Shown: in pieces, positions 1 through 6,764 of the stretch
How the letters are laid out: each line of letters opens with the position of its first letter
Numbering within the stretch: the stretch's first letter is position 1
DNA from: Bacteroidota bacterium
GTDB taxonomy: Bacteria; Bacteroidota; Bacteroidia; Bacteroidales; VadinHA17
Reading direction: 5' to 3'
Assembly: GCA_021816545.1 (NCBI GenBank)
Contig: JAKAXP010000100.1
Coordinates: 1-8,124, forward strand
Length of the DNA stretch: 8,124 bases
Notes under the pieces: model-generated
What the model saw: only the letters and a program-made list of their open reading frames with translations
Told to the model about the DNA's origin: nothing
Database searches by the model: none
Made by a program: the position numbers and the translations under genes

Positions 1-80
1 GTATTACGGGACAAATAAACTGACATGCATAAATAATTATTTGCGGAAGGCTATTTGATTTTACCCGGGGAATTTGAAAA

Positions 81-3074
81 TTGCATGTTTATTTCTTTTT
101 ACCGATGCAGCCCCACTTTTCCGGAACGCGTGAAAGACTCTTTGCACTGATACTGACCCAGCACCGCAGGTGGGGGACAGTACTTATGCCCTATATGCTC
201 GAGAAGATTGCAGGCCGCGAATACTTCTCCCCGGGCGAAGCGCTCTCCCCGTTTCCCAACAGCATCACTCTTGCAGGTCTCGACAATGAGGAAAAGGAAG
301 CGGTCAGGCTGGTTAACGAATACTCTGACCGTAACCTGTTCAAACTCTTCTCGAAGCACCGGAATGTGAAGGAGTTCATTGAGAATGTATCCGAGAAGGA
401 GTTCGGGGAACTGATAAAGCCTTACGTGGAGTCGAGGATATCGCAGTGCCTCCAGATAGCACTTAATGAGGAAATACCTGTTTTCCTGCAGAAGACCGGA
501 GTCAACTCCCTGCACGAGGAGGACAGGCTTACAATTAATCCCGGACAGGCCAACCCTGTCTTCAGGTTCGACCGTACCCCCGGAACAACCAGCTACAGCC
601 TGACAGTGGAGGCTGCCGGAAGACCAGTCAGCCTCCGCAGCCATCAGGTGGAGATACTATCCAACAGGCCCTGCATCATAAGGACAGGGCACTCTGTCCA
701 CTTCATCACGGGTATTGAAGGTGCGAAACTCAAACCCTTCCTGACACGTGACAGGATAATCATACCAGAAAATACAGTTGAGAAATATTTCTCAACGTTC
801 GTGTTGCAGGTGATCAACAGTCACAGGGTCACGGGTACAGGTTTTTCAACCACTCATGCAGAGGCAGAGAAGAAGGCGTTCCTTACCGTGGAGCGGACCG
901 TTGCAGGCATTCCGGCAGCCATCCTGAAATTCAGGTATGACAGCAGTGACGTCTATTCCCCTGACGAGATAAGTCATTTCACTTCTTTCAGCAGTCATGG
1001 CGGAGAATTCCTTTTCCTGAGAAAGGAGCGCGATTTTGACTGGGAGAGGAGGTGTATTGCTGCCCTTGACGAAGCAGGCCTGACAAGCGATGACGGCATC
1101 AACTTCATTACCCCCGGATCAAGGGAAGATGAGGCGGATGCATTGTATGACCTGCTTGAGACGGTCGCTTACAACCGCGAAAAACTGGAGCACGCAGGAC
1201 TCATAATCCGTACCGGGAGCCTTGACAGGCCTTATTCGCTTTACCGCGTTGAGATAAAGATAAGTCACCAGGTGATCAATGACTGGTTTGACCTTAAGGC
1301 GGTGGTGACAATAGGGCCTTTCACGATACCATTTACGAGGTTCAGGAAGAATATTCTCGACGGCATCCGGGAATATGTCCTGCCAGACGGAACGGTAGCC
1401 CTGCTTCCGGAGGAATGGTTCACACGTTACCGTGGACTGTTTGAGATGGGAAAGGACAGCAACGACGACCTTCTGCTTCACAAACAGCATTTCAGCATTT
1501 TCAGCGAAGCAATGTCCGGCGAAGAATGCGACACATGTGCCCGGCTTGAGAAGCTTGTAATGCCTGATAAATTAACGCTGCTCGATGTGCCCGTAGGACT
1601 TAACGCCAACCTCAGGCCATACCAGGTTGAAGGGATGAGCTGGCTCCATTTCCTGCAGTCAAACAATCTCGGCGGATGCCTGGCCGATGACATGGGACTT
1701 GGAAAGACACTGCAGACAATCGCGCTCCTGATGTGGAACAGGGAGAAGATGAAAGCCGGCAGCGTCAGCACAGGGAATGATGCTGATCAGGGGGAGAATC
1801 CCGGCGGAAGTCAGCTTACCCTTTTCGGTGCAGACAGACCACCGGCAACTTCTCTGATAATAGTACCTGCCTCACTCTGTCATAACTGGCACAACGAGAT
1901 ACGCCGGTTCTGCCCGTCAATGAAAACCCTGATCCACTACGGAGCAGCAAGGCACCGGACAGCTTCACACTTCACCGCTTATGACATTATACTGTCAAGC
2001 TACCATACTGTTCGGCAGGACATAGAACTCTTCACCAGTATCAGCTTCTTCTACGTGGTACTGGATGAAAGCCAGCATATCAAGAACCCATCCTCCCATC
2101 TCTACAGGTCAGTTATGCGGCTCAGGGCTGAGCACAGGCTTGTCCTCACCGGAACACCTGTGGAAAACTCCCTCACCGACCTATGGACACAGCTAAACTT
2201 TGTCAATCCCGGTCTTCTTGGTTCACTGGCATTCTTCAGGAGGGAGTTTGCCAGGCCCATTGAAAAGAACTACGAGGAGGAGAAGGAGGCCAGGCTGAGG
2301 AGGATCATACAGCCGTTCATAATGCGCCGTACCAAGGAGATGGTTGTAAAGGAACTGCCCCCTGTGACCGAGCAAGTCATCCAATGTGATATGTCAGAGG
2401 AACAGGCCACAGTGTACGAGAAGGAAAAATCAGCCGTACGCAATGCAATACTTGAGAACATTGAGTCAATGGGTATTGAGAAGTCGGCAATCATTGTACT
2501 GCAGGGGCTCATGAGACTGAGACAGCTTGCCAACCATCCGGTCATGACCGATGAGAACTACAGCGGCGGGTCAGGAAAGTTTGACGCTGTCACCCACAAC
2601 ATCATGAACGTTGTGGCGGAAGGGCACCGCATACTGATATTCTCGTCGTTTGTGAAACACCTGGAGCTTTTCCCCGGCTGGCTCGAAAAGAATGGCATCG
2701 GCTACACAATGCTCACCGGTTCAACCAGGGAAAGGGGTAAGGTAATCGGGAACTTCAGGAACAACGAAAACATCAGGGTATTTCTCATTTCACTCAAAGC
2801 CGGAGGTATAGGTCTGAACCTTACCGAGGCCGACTATGTCTTCATACTTGACCCCTGGTGGAATCCGGCCTCCGAAATACAGGCACTAAGCAGGGCACAC
2901 AGGATAGGCCAGGAAAAGAGAGTATTCGTTTACCGGTATATCTCCGGCAATACCATTGAGGAGAAAATCCAGCGTCTGCAGGAGCGGAAATCACGGCTGG
3001 CTGATGCCTTTATCGAAGCGAATAACCCGCTGGGCGATCTTGACATAAATGAGATGCTTGAGATACTTAACTGA
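81..3074 (+). CDS. SNF2-family (Swi2/Snf2, SF2) helicase-like ATPase
   Basis: This is a double-stranded-DNA-translocating ATPase of the SNF2 family, presumably acting on DNA-bound proteins, repair intermediates or RNA polymerase; its real target cannot be read from the sequence. The C-terminal half (about residues 508-980) has the full motif set: QxxG-like LRPYQVEGMSWL (511-522), Walker A DDMGLGKT (536-543), motif Ia IIVPASL, Walker B LDESQ (661-665), TGTP (690-693), the RR at 749-750, motif IV ILIFSS (851-856), motif V around SLKAGGIGLNL (904-913) and motif VI QALSRAHRIGQ (934-944). The N-terminal ~500 residues are a poorly recognisable extension; I see no SWIM-type CxC...CxH finger. A hydrophilic loop (about 553-588) between motifs I and Ia contains QLTLF. 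The start is uncertain: TTG at 81 follows an A-rich leader, and ATG at 105 (residue 9) is an equally plausible start. Numbering here is from the TTG. The 80 nt upstream hold no convincing promoter. A membrane-protein gene follows after 49 nt on the same strand. Confidence 0.93.
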   Translation: MHVYFFLPMQPHFSGTRERLFALILTQHRRWGTVLMPYMLEKIAGREYFSPGEALSPFPNSITLAGLDNEEKEAVRLVNEYSDRNLFKLFSKHRNVKEFIENVSEKEFGELIKPYVESRISQCLQIALNEEIPVFLQKTGVNSLHEEDRLTINPGQANPVFRFDRTPGTTSYSLTVEAAGRPVSLRSHQVEILSNRPCIIRTGHSVHFITGIEGAKLKPFLTRDRIIIPENTVEKYFSTFVLQVINSHRVTGTGFSTTHAEAEKKAFLTVERTVAGIPAAILKFRYDSSDVYSPDEISHFTSFSSHGGEFLFLRKERDFDWERRCIAALDEAGLTSDDGINFITPGSREDEADALYDLLETVAYNREKLEHAGLIIRTGSLDRPYSLYRVEIKISHQVINDWFDLKAVVTIGPFTIPFTRFRKNILDGIREYVLPDGTVALLPEEWFTRYRGLFEMGKDSNDDLLLHKQHFSIFSEAMSGEECDTCARLEKLVMPDKLTLLDVPVGLNANLRPYQVEGMSWLHFLQSNNLGGCLADDMGLGKTLQTIALLMWNREKMKAGSVSTGNDADQGENPGGSQLTLFGADRPPATSLIIVPASLCHNWHNEIRRFCPSMKTLIHYGAARHRTASHFTAYDIILSSYHTVRQDIELFTSISFFYVVLDESQHIKNPSSHLYRSVMRLRAEHRLVLTGTPVENSLTDLWTQLNFVNPGLLGSLAFFRREFARPIEKNYEEEKEARLRRIIQPFIMRRTKEMVVKELPPVTEQVIQCDMSEEQATVYEKEKSAVRNAILENIESMGIEKSAIIVLQGLMRLRQLANHPVMTDENYSGGSGKFDAVTHNIMNVVAEGHRILIFSSFVKHLELFPGWLEKNGIGYTMLTGSTRERGKVIGNFRNNENIRVFLISLKAGGIGLNLTEADYVFILDPWWNPASEIQALSRAHRIGQEKRVFVYRYISGNTIEEKIQRLQERKSRLADAFIEANNPLGDLDINEMLEILN

Positions 3075-3123
3075 TTTTTTCATAGTTTTACCCTGGAATT
3101 TTCCAATCTCAAAAAAAGCTGCA

Positions 3124-4014
3124 ATGAACACCTATCAGAACCATCCTCTTGCCGGGGCTGTCGATCTTGACAGTGCATTCAACAAACTCTGGAGCTTCTA
3201 CAAGAAATACTTCGTGGGGCTCTACCTGATTTCAGTGGTCGGCTCACTTCTTTCATCCCTGTTTATTTCAGGCATTGACCTTGCATCACTTCAGACAACC
3301 ACCGATCCTGTTGAGATGCTTGAAAAGATGAAGGGATTTGCCGGACCCTATGCGCTTACCATACTGGTTTCACTCATAATAAGTGTTCTCCTCCATGCAT
3401 GGGTCCTTGAGAAGCCTGCCGGTGAGCCGGAATTCCTGCAGTCACTTCTCAGGAAATCTCTTGTTGCCCTGGTACCCTACCTGGTTGCTATGGTAATATT
3501 CGGTATACTGACCGTGATCATGGTGTCTGTCGGCATTGTGCTCCTCGTCCTGCCGGGGCTCTTTGCACTCTTCTACATGATTACAGTCGGACTCTTTGTA
3601 ATGCCTGTGGCACTGACCGAGACCCGAAATCCGATGGAGATGCTTTCACGTTCATTCAGGCTTGCCCACCGGAACCTCTGGCCAAACATGGGCTGGGTAG
3701 TCGTGGTGATACTCATTATGGTTGTTGTTGCCATGGTACTTGGTGCCCTCGTGATGCTTCCGTTCACCGGATCATTCATAAAATCAATCACAAATCCCGA
3801 GGAAGCCGGCACGATGCTCGAAATGGCACGTAACCCGGTTTATATAGGCCTGAGTGCACTGACAGGAGGCCTTGTGACACCTGTCATGCCGATTCTGGCT
3901 TTCCTGCTCTATTTCAGGAACAAGGCCGAGGAGGTAATCATAGAGGTGACCACCGAAAATGACAATGCGGTGAAAGTTGAGGATCTCTATCCCCCGATGC
4001 CGGACAGGGAGTAA
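3124..4014 (+). CDS. polytopic inner-membrane protein, function unknown
   Basis: This is a 296-residue integral membrane protein of unassigned function. About six hydrophobic segments are visible: roughly residues 29-50, 74-94, 112-134, 136-160, 190-214 and 240-263. The stretch around 159-190 (MPVALTETRNPMEMLSRSFR, then LAHRNLWPN) resembles the 'ligand/charged turn plus SFRL' segment seen in YciC/UPF0259-like and glycerophosphodiesterase-membrane-domain-like proteins. That resemblance is from memory and weak, so no function is given. The tail after residue 264 is charged and probably cytoplasmic. The ATG at 3124 was chosen because the only longer start (3049) would overlap the helicase gene and add an atypical 25-residue leader; the leader before 3124 is A-rich (AAAAAAAGCTGCA) with no Shine-Dalgarno. 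It probably shares a transcript with the helicase. Its TAA stop directly abuts the opposing MORN gene's stop. Confidence 0.88.
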   Translation: MNTYQNHPLAGAVDLDSAFNKLWSFYKKYFVGLYLISVVGSLLSSLFISGIDLASLQTTTDPVEMLEKMKGFAGPYALTILVSLIISVLLHAWVLEKPAGEPEFLQSLLRKSLVALVPYLVAMVIFGILTVIMVSVGIVLLVLPGLFALFYMITVGLFVMPVALTETRNPMEMLSRSFRLAHRNLWPNMGWVVVVILIMVVVAMVLGALVMLPFTGSFIKSITNPEEAGTMLEMARNPVYIGLSALTGGLVTPVMPILAFLLYFRNKAEEVIIEVTTENDNAVKVEDLYPPMPDRE

Positions 4015-4707
4015 TCAGGCACCTATTTCAACAAGCCATATACCAGGCCTGAGTATCTCCAGTTCAAGCGAGGTATCCACCCTGACAGTCTTCAGTTTGC
4101 TCCACTTGTTAAAGGTGACCCGCAGCCTGAAAGGATATTCGCAGTTCCTGAATTCCATCTGTGAGTTAAGGAATTCAGTCTCAATCCCTGATGATCCCGT
4201 TATCTGGAGATTGGTTACATCAAGTGTGCCTGAGGCGATTGGCCTGAGGTGTACCCGTATCTCGTTGCCGTCAGAAATCCTGTAAACCTTATAACGCTCG
4301 ACGGCTCTCTGGGTAATTAACTTGTAACCCTGAACATCCTCCTTCTTGCCTATGAATTTGTCGTCAACCCACTGACCTTCCTGGATTGAATCTGAACCCC
4401 TGTATCTGAATGTGTATTTCCCGGTGCCGTGCCTGAGTCCCTTTAACCACATTCCCTCATAGACGGAACCGTCTGCATAATTGTAAATGCCCTTCCCCTG
4501 CGGCAACCCTTTCTTAAAAGCACCAATGTAATGGTCTGTTCCCCATGCCTCACCGTCACCGTGGGCAAGTCCCTTGCTGCACTCTCCTACATACCTTTCA
4601 CCGATGGTTTTCATCAGGACTGAACAGTTTTCCTGTGACTGACCACTGATACTGAATACCGGCAGCAGTACAATTGCCACCGCCACAATAAGACTGAGGT
4701 TTCTCAT
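4015..4707 (-). CDS. exported MORN-repeat protein
   Basis: This is a 230-residue secreted or periplasmic protein with MORN repeats. Residues 1 to about 22 form a Sec signal peptide (MRN, a hydrophobic core LSLIVAVAIVLLPVF, then SISGQ). There is no lipobox cysteine; Cys28 lies in ENCS. About four MORN units follow: 39-59 (YVGECSKGLAHGDGEAWG), 60-81 (YIGAFKKGLPQGKGIYNYAD), 83-105 (YEGMWLKGLRHGTGKYTF) and a degenerate 109-125 (EGQWVDDKFIGKKE). Residues 126-230 are a separate, probably beta-rich domain that I do not recognise. MORN repeats form a beta-meander in other proteins, but in bacteria no single function follows from them. The gene lies 55 nt behind the symporter gene on the same strand and has its own promoter candidate. 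Its TGA stop (reading leftward) is immediately adjacent to the TAA of the convergent membrane-protein gene. Confidence 0.9.
   Translation of the reverse strand: MRNLSLIVAVAIVLLPVFSISGQSQENCSVLMKTIGERYVGECSKGLAHGDGEAWGTDHYIGAFKKGLPQGKGIYNYADGSVYEGMWLKGLRHGTGKYTFRYRGSDSIQEGQWVDDKFIGKKEDVQGYKLITQRAVERYKVYRISDGNEIRVHLRPIASGTLDVTNLQITGSSGIETEFLNSQMEFRNCEYPFRLRVTFNKWSKLKTVRVDTSLELEILRPGIWLVEIGA
4333..4593 (-). repeat. MORN repeat array (about four units) within the exported protein
   Basis: Translated residues 39-125 contain four tandem units of about 20-23 residues with the MORN pattern Y-x-G-x-[FW/C]-x-x-G-x-x-x-G-x-G. The first three are clear (starting Y39, Y60, Y83). The fourth starts at about residue 109 and has lost the second glycine pair. 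The repeats are divergent at the nucleotide level, so this is an old protein repeat and not a recent DNA duplication. Confidence 0.8.
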
Positions 4708-4727
4708 GATGTTGGTTGTTGAGATAT

Positions 4728-4735
4728 CAAAGGTA
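4728..4735 (-). promoter_or_regulatory. candidate Bacteroidota -7 promoter element for the MORN gene
   Basis: Read leftward, these eight bases are TACCTTTG, an exact match to the Bacteroidota sigma-ABfr -7 consensus TAnnTTTG. The element ends 20 nt before the MORN ATG, which would give a leader of roughly 12-15 nt. The -33 region (about 19-20 nt farther upstream) has no clear TTTG, so only half of the promoter is supported. If real, the MORN gene is not dependent on the symporter transcript. Confidence 0.42.
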
Positions 4736-4762
4736 GCAGATTTTCGCCTTCAGGCGCCACTC

Positions 4763-6508
4763 TTATGGCTGCTGGCCGCCAAACCTTTTAAGCATCTTCC
4801 AGGAGATCTTCTCATCAGGGTATTGCTTCCCGAAAGTCAGCCAGTAATCCTTTACACTCTGCTTCATCTCCTTGCGAAGGATGAGTATCCCTACAAGGTT
4901 TGGCACAGCCATGAGCACTATTGCGATGTATGAGAGGGACCAGATGATTGTAGTGTCAGTAAAGGAGGCAACGAAGAATGCCGCCACGAAGATGACACGG
5001 TACCAGATTACATACTTCGGCCCGGCAAGGAATGTCACTGCCCTGTCGCCATAGTAAGACCAGGAAATGGCTGTGGAGAAGGCAAACAGGAGAAGGCCGA
5101 AGGCGACTATGTATTTTCCCCATCCCTTCATTATGCTCCTGCTGAAGGCAAAAGTCGTCATAGGGGCGCTGTGAATCAGTGATTCGCCCACTATGTCAAA
5201 GGCAGCAGGATTGGCAAGTTTCCCGTTACTTACCTCAAGCATCCCTGTGAACGGAGTATTCCCCGCTGAGTATCTCACATTCTCAGCAAGTGAGCGTGCG
5301 TGGATAAGGGAGACACCCTCAGTCTTCACCACTCCGTTTTCCACCTCAAGCTTGCCGGTAAAGAGCGGCAGCGGTGCTTTGCCGCGAACATGATCACCCA
5401 GTTTGGCCACATCCTCGCTCCTGCTGTCGTCATAAGAGCCCACAACATACTGCATGTCAGTTGTCTGGAAATGGTTTTCGGTTTTCGTGTTCCAGGCTCC
5501 GGACGAAAGAACCACAAGACCTGTCAGAGTACAGATACAGATTGTATCAATAAACGGTTCCAGGAGGGCCACCATACCTTCGGAGACAGGTTCAGGGGCA
5601 CGGGCAGCAGAGTGGGCTATCGGGGCTGAACCCTGGCCTGATTCGTTGGAGAAGAGCCCCCTGTTGACGCCCCTGTTCATTGCAAATGCAAAGGTGGCGC
5701 CAAGGAAACCTCCTGCAGCGGCTGAACCTGTAAAGGCATCACCGAAAATGGCTCCAAGTGAGGGGAGAATATTCTGGTAATTGGAAAAAATTACGATCAG
5801 GGCTCCAATAAGATAAAGTATAGCCATAAACGGTACCATCACAGAAGTGACTTTTGCTATGCGCTTGATTCCCCCTATAATGATCAGTGCAAGCAGCACG
5901 GAAAGAATTGCACCTGTTATAATGTGTTTCACACCGAAAGTTGTAAAGACAGCATTGGAGATGCTGTTAATCTGCGGAAGACTTCCGGTTCCGAATGAAC
6001 AAAGGATAGTTGCTCCGGCAAAAAAGCTTCCAAGGATAAGACCGGTCTTCAGAACCTTTCCCTTGCGGGTGGTTATGTTCAGCCGCTTTTTCATGTAATA
6101 CATCGGCCCTCCGGAGACACTGCCGTCAGGGAGTATATCCCTGTACTTGTGTGATATTGAAACCTCTACCATCTTTGTACACATCCCGATCGCGGCTGTA
6201 AGCAGCATCCAGAAGAGGGCTGCCGGGCCTCCGAGGTGAATAGCCAGCGCCACACCGGCAATGTTTCCTGTTCCGACAGTTCCTGAAAGGGCCGTTGAAA
6301 GTGCCTGAAAGTGCGAGGTGTCACCCACGTCATGAGAGTGATCATATTTTCCTTTCGTGATCCTGATGGCATGCCTGAAATAGCGTATCTGCGGAAAACC
6401 AAGGTAAATCGTGAAGAAAAGTCCGGTGCCGATAAGCAGCACCATGAACCAGACATGCCCGCCCAGGTAGCCGTCGAGCATCACAAGGAAATCGTTTAAC
6501 TTATGCAT
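4763..6508 (-). CDS. AGCS-family Na+:alanine/amino-acid symporter with a large inserted loop
   Basis: This is an inner-membrane secondary transporter of the alanine or glycine:cation symporter (AGCS, AlsT/DagA/YaaJ) family; it imports alanine or glycine with Na+ (family knowledge). Signatures seen are GTGNIAGVALAIHLGGP (79-95), SGGPMYYMKK (132-141), the highly conserved GVNRGLFSNESGQGSAPIAH (280-299, approximate) and SWSYYGDRA (482-490). About ten or eleven hydrophobic helices are visible. At 581 residues it exceeds the usual ~450-500: a hydrophilic segment of about 110 residues (roughly 341-455) separates the helix ending in LTGLVVLSSGAWN from that starting GKYIVAFGLLLF. Counting helices back from the positively charged C-terminal tail puts this insert outside the cytoplasm (inference). 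The start is the ATG at 6506-6508; a shorter start at Met10 is possible. No Shine-Dalgarno is seen. It lies 256 nt downstream of the hydrogenase gene, beyond that gene's terminator. Substrate specificity cannot be fixed from the sequence. Confidence 0.92.
   Translation of the reverse strand: MHKLNDFLVMLDGYLGGHVWFMVLLIGTGLFFTIYLGFPQIRYFRHAIRITKGKYDHSHDVGDTSHFQALSTALSGTVGTGNIAGVALAIHLGGPAALFWMLLTAAIGMCTKMVEVSISHKYRDILPDGSVSGGPMYYMKKRLNITTRKGKVLKTGLILGSFFAGATILCSFGTGSLPQINSISNAVFTTFGVKHIITGAILSVLLALIIIGGIKRIAKVTSVMVPFMAILYLIGALIVIFSNYQNILPSLGAIFGDAFTGSAAAGGFLGATFAFAMNRGVNRGLFSNESGQGSAPIAHSAARAPEPVSEGMVALLEPFIDTICICTLTGLVVLSSGAWNTKTENHFQTTDMQYVVGSYDDSRSEDVAKLGDHVRGKAPLPLFTGKLEVENGVVKTEGVSLIHARSLAENVRYSAGNTPFTGMLEVSNGKLANPAAFDIVGESLIHSAPMTTFAFSRSIMKGWGKYIVAFGLLLFAFSTAISWSYYGDRAVTFLAGPKYVIWYRVIFVAAFFVASFTDTTIIWSLSYIAIVLMAVPNLVGILILRKEMKQSVKDYWLTFGKQYPDEKISWKMLKRFGGQQP
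5159..5371 (-). repeat. internal tandem duplication within the symporter insert
   Basis: The translated insert contains two similar units of about 32-35 residues: PLFTGKLEVENGVV...GVSLIHARSL (residues 381-407) and TPFTGMLEVSNGKL...GESLIHSAPM (418-450). They share [P]xFTGxLEVxNG and xSLIH in the same order, with the second unit about six residues longer between the two blocks. The similarity is at protein level, so this is an old duplication. Confidence 0.7.
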
Positions 6509-6562
6509 TATGGATCAGGAGTTTTGGTTAGTGTGTAAGCAGTTCCAGGATTCATTAAAACT

Positions 6563-6570
6563 CAAATATC
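6563..6570 (-). promoter_or_regulatory. weak candidate -7 element upstream of the symporter gene
   Basis: Read leftward the bases are GATATTTG, matching the TAnnTTTG -7 consensus except for its first base. It lies about 55 nt before the symporter ATG. No TTTG is found at the usual -33 spacing. The 256-nt gap (6509-6764) otherwise holds the hydrogenase terminator and A/T-rich sequence with no gene. Some promoter is expected here because the terminator separates the symporter from the hydrogenase, but this particular site is tentative. Confidence 0.2.
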
Positions 6571-6705
6571 TGTCAGCAAAAGCCAGTATTTGCCCGATTT
6601 TCTAAAAATGGCAAAAAACTCCTTAGCAGCCAACTTTTCTGCTGAAAAACAGGAAAACAACACGATTTTTTCCCTGAGAGGTGAATCCGGGAACAGGGAA
6701 CTGAT

Positions 6706-6741
6706 AAAAACAGGCAGAGACGCTGAAGTCAGCGTCTCTGC
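6706..6741 (-). terminator. intrinsic terminator of the hydrogenase gene
   Basis: Bases 6714-6726 and 6729-6741 are a perfect 13-nt inverted repeat (arm GCAGAGACGCTGA), folding as a 12-bp stem with a four-base loop. Read leftward the stem is followed after three bases by TTTTT (6710-6706), the layout of a Rho-independent terminator for leftward transcription. It begins 23 nt after the hydrogenase stop codon. On the rightward strand no T-run follows, so it is one-directional. Confidence 0.85.
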
Positions 6742-6764
6742 ACAAATGATTATCGGTAAATCAA

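Noticed and set aside
99..644. Leftward 181-codon open frame opposite the helicase gene
   Set aside because: It lies wholly within the helicase coding sequence, has no recognisable motif and is an antisense shadow. The same holds for the other opposite-strand frames inside all five genes.
3049..3123. Earlier start for the membrane-protein gene, overlapping the helicase gene by 26 nt
   Set aside because: It adds a 25-residue leader unlike a membrane-protein start, while the ATG at 3124 has an A-rich leader and no overlap.
81..4014. Helicase plus membrane protein as a defence system (for example DISARM-like)
   Set aside because: No methyltransferase, nuclease, phospholipase or other defence partner is present in the window, and one SNF2 protein alone does not support the idea.
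4745..4756. Short hairpin CGCCT/AGGCG just behind the symporter stop, as a possible terminator
   Set aside because: The stem is only 4-5 bp and on the leftward strand it is followed by AAAA, not a T-run.
6671..6700. CTGAGA beside a TCCCTG/CAGGGA inverted repeat, resembling a TPP riboswitch element
   Set aside because: The rest of the thi-box consensus (such as the ACCTGAT and TAATGCC segments) is missing, and no rightward gene follows.
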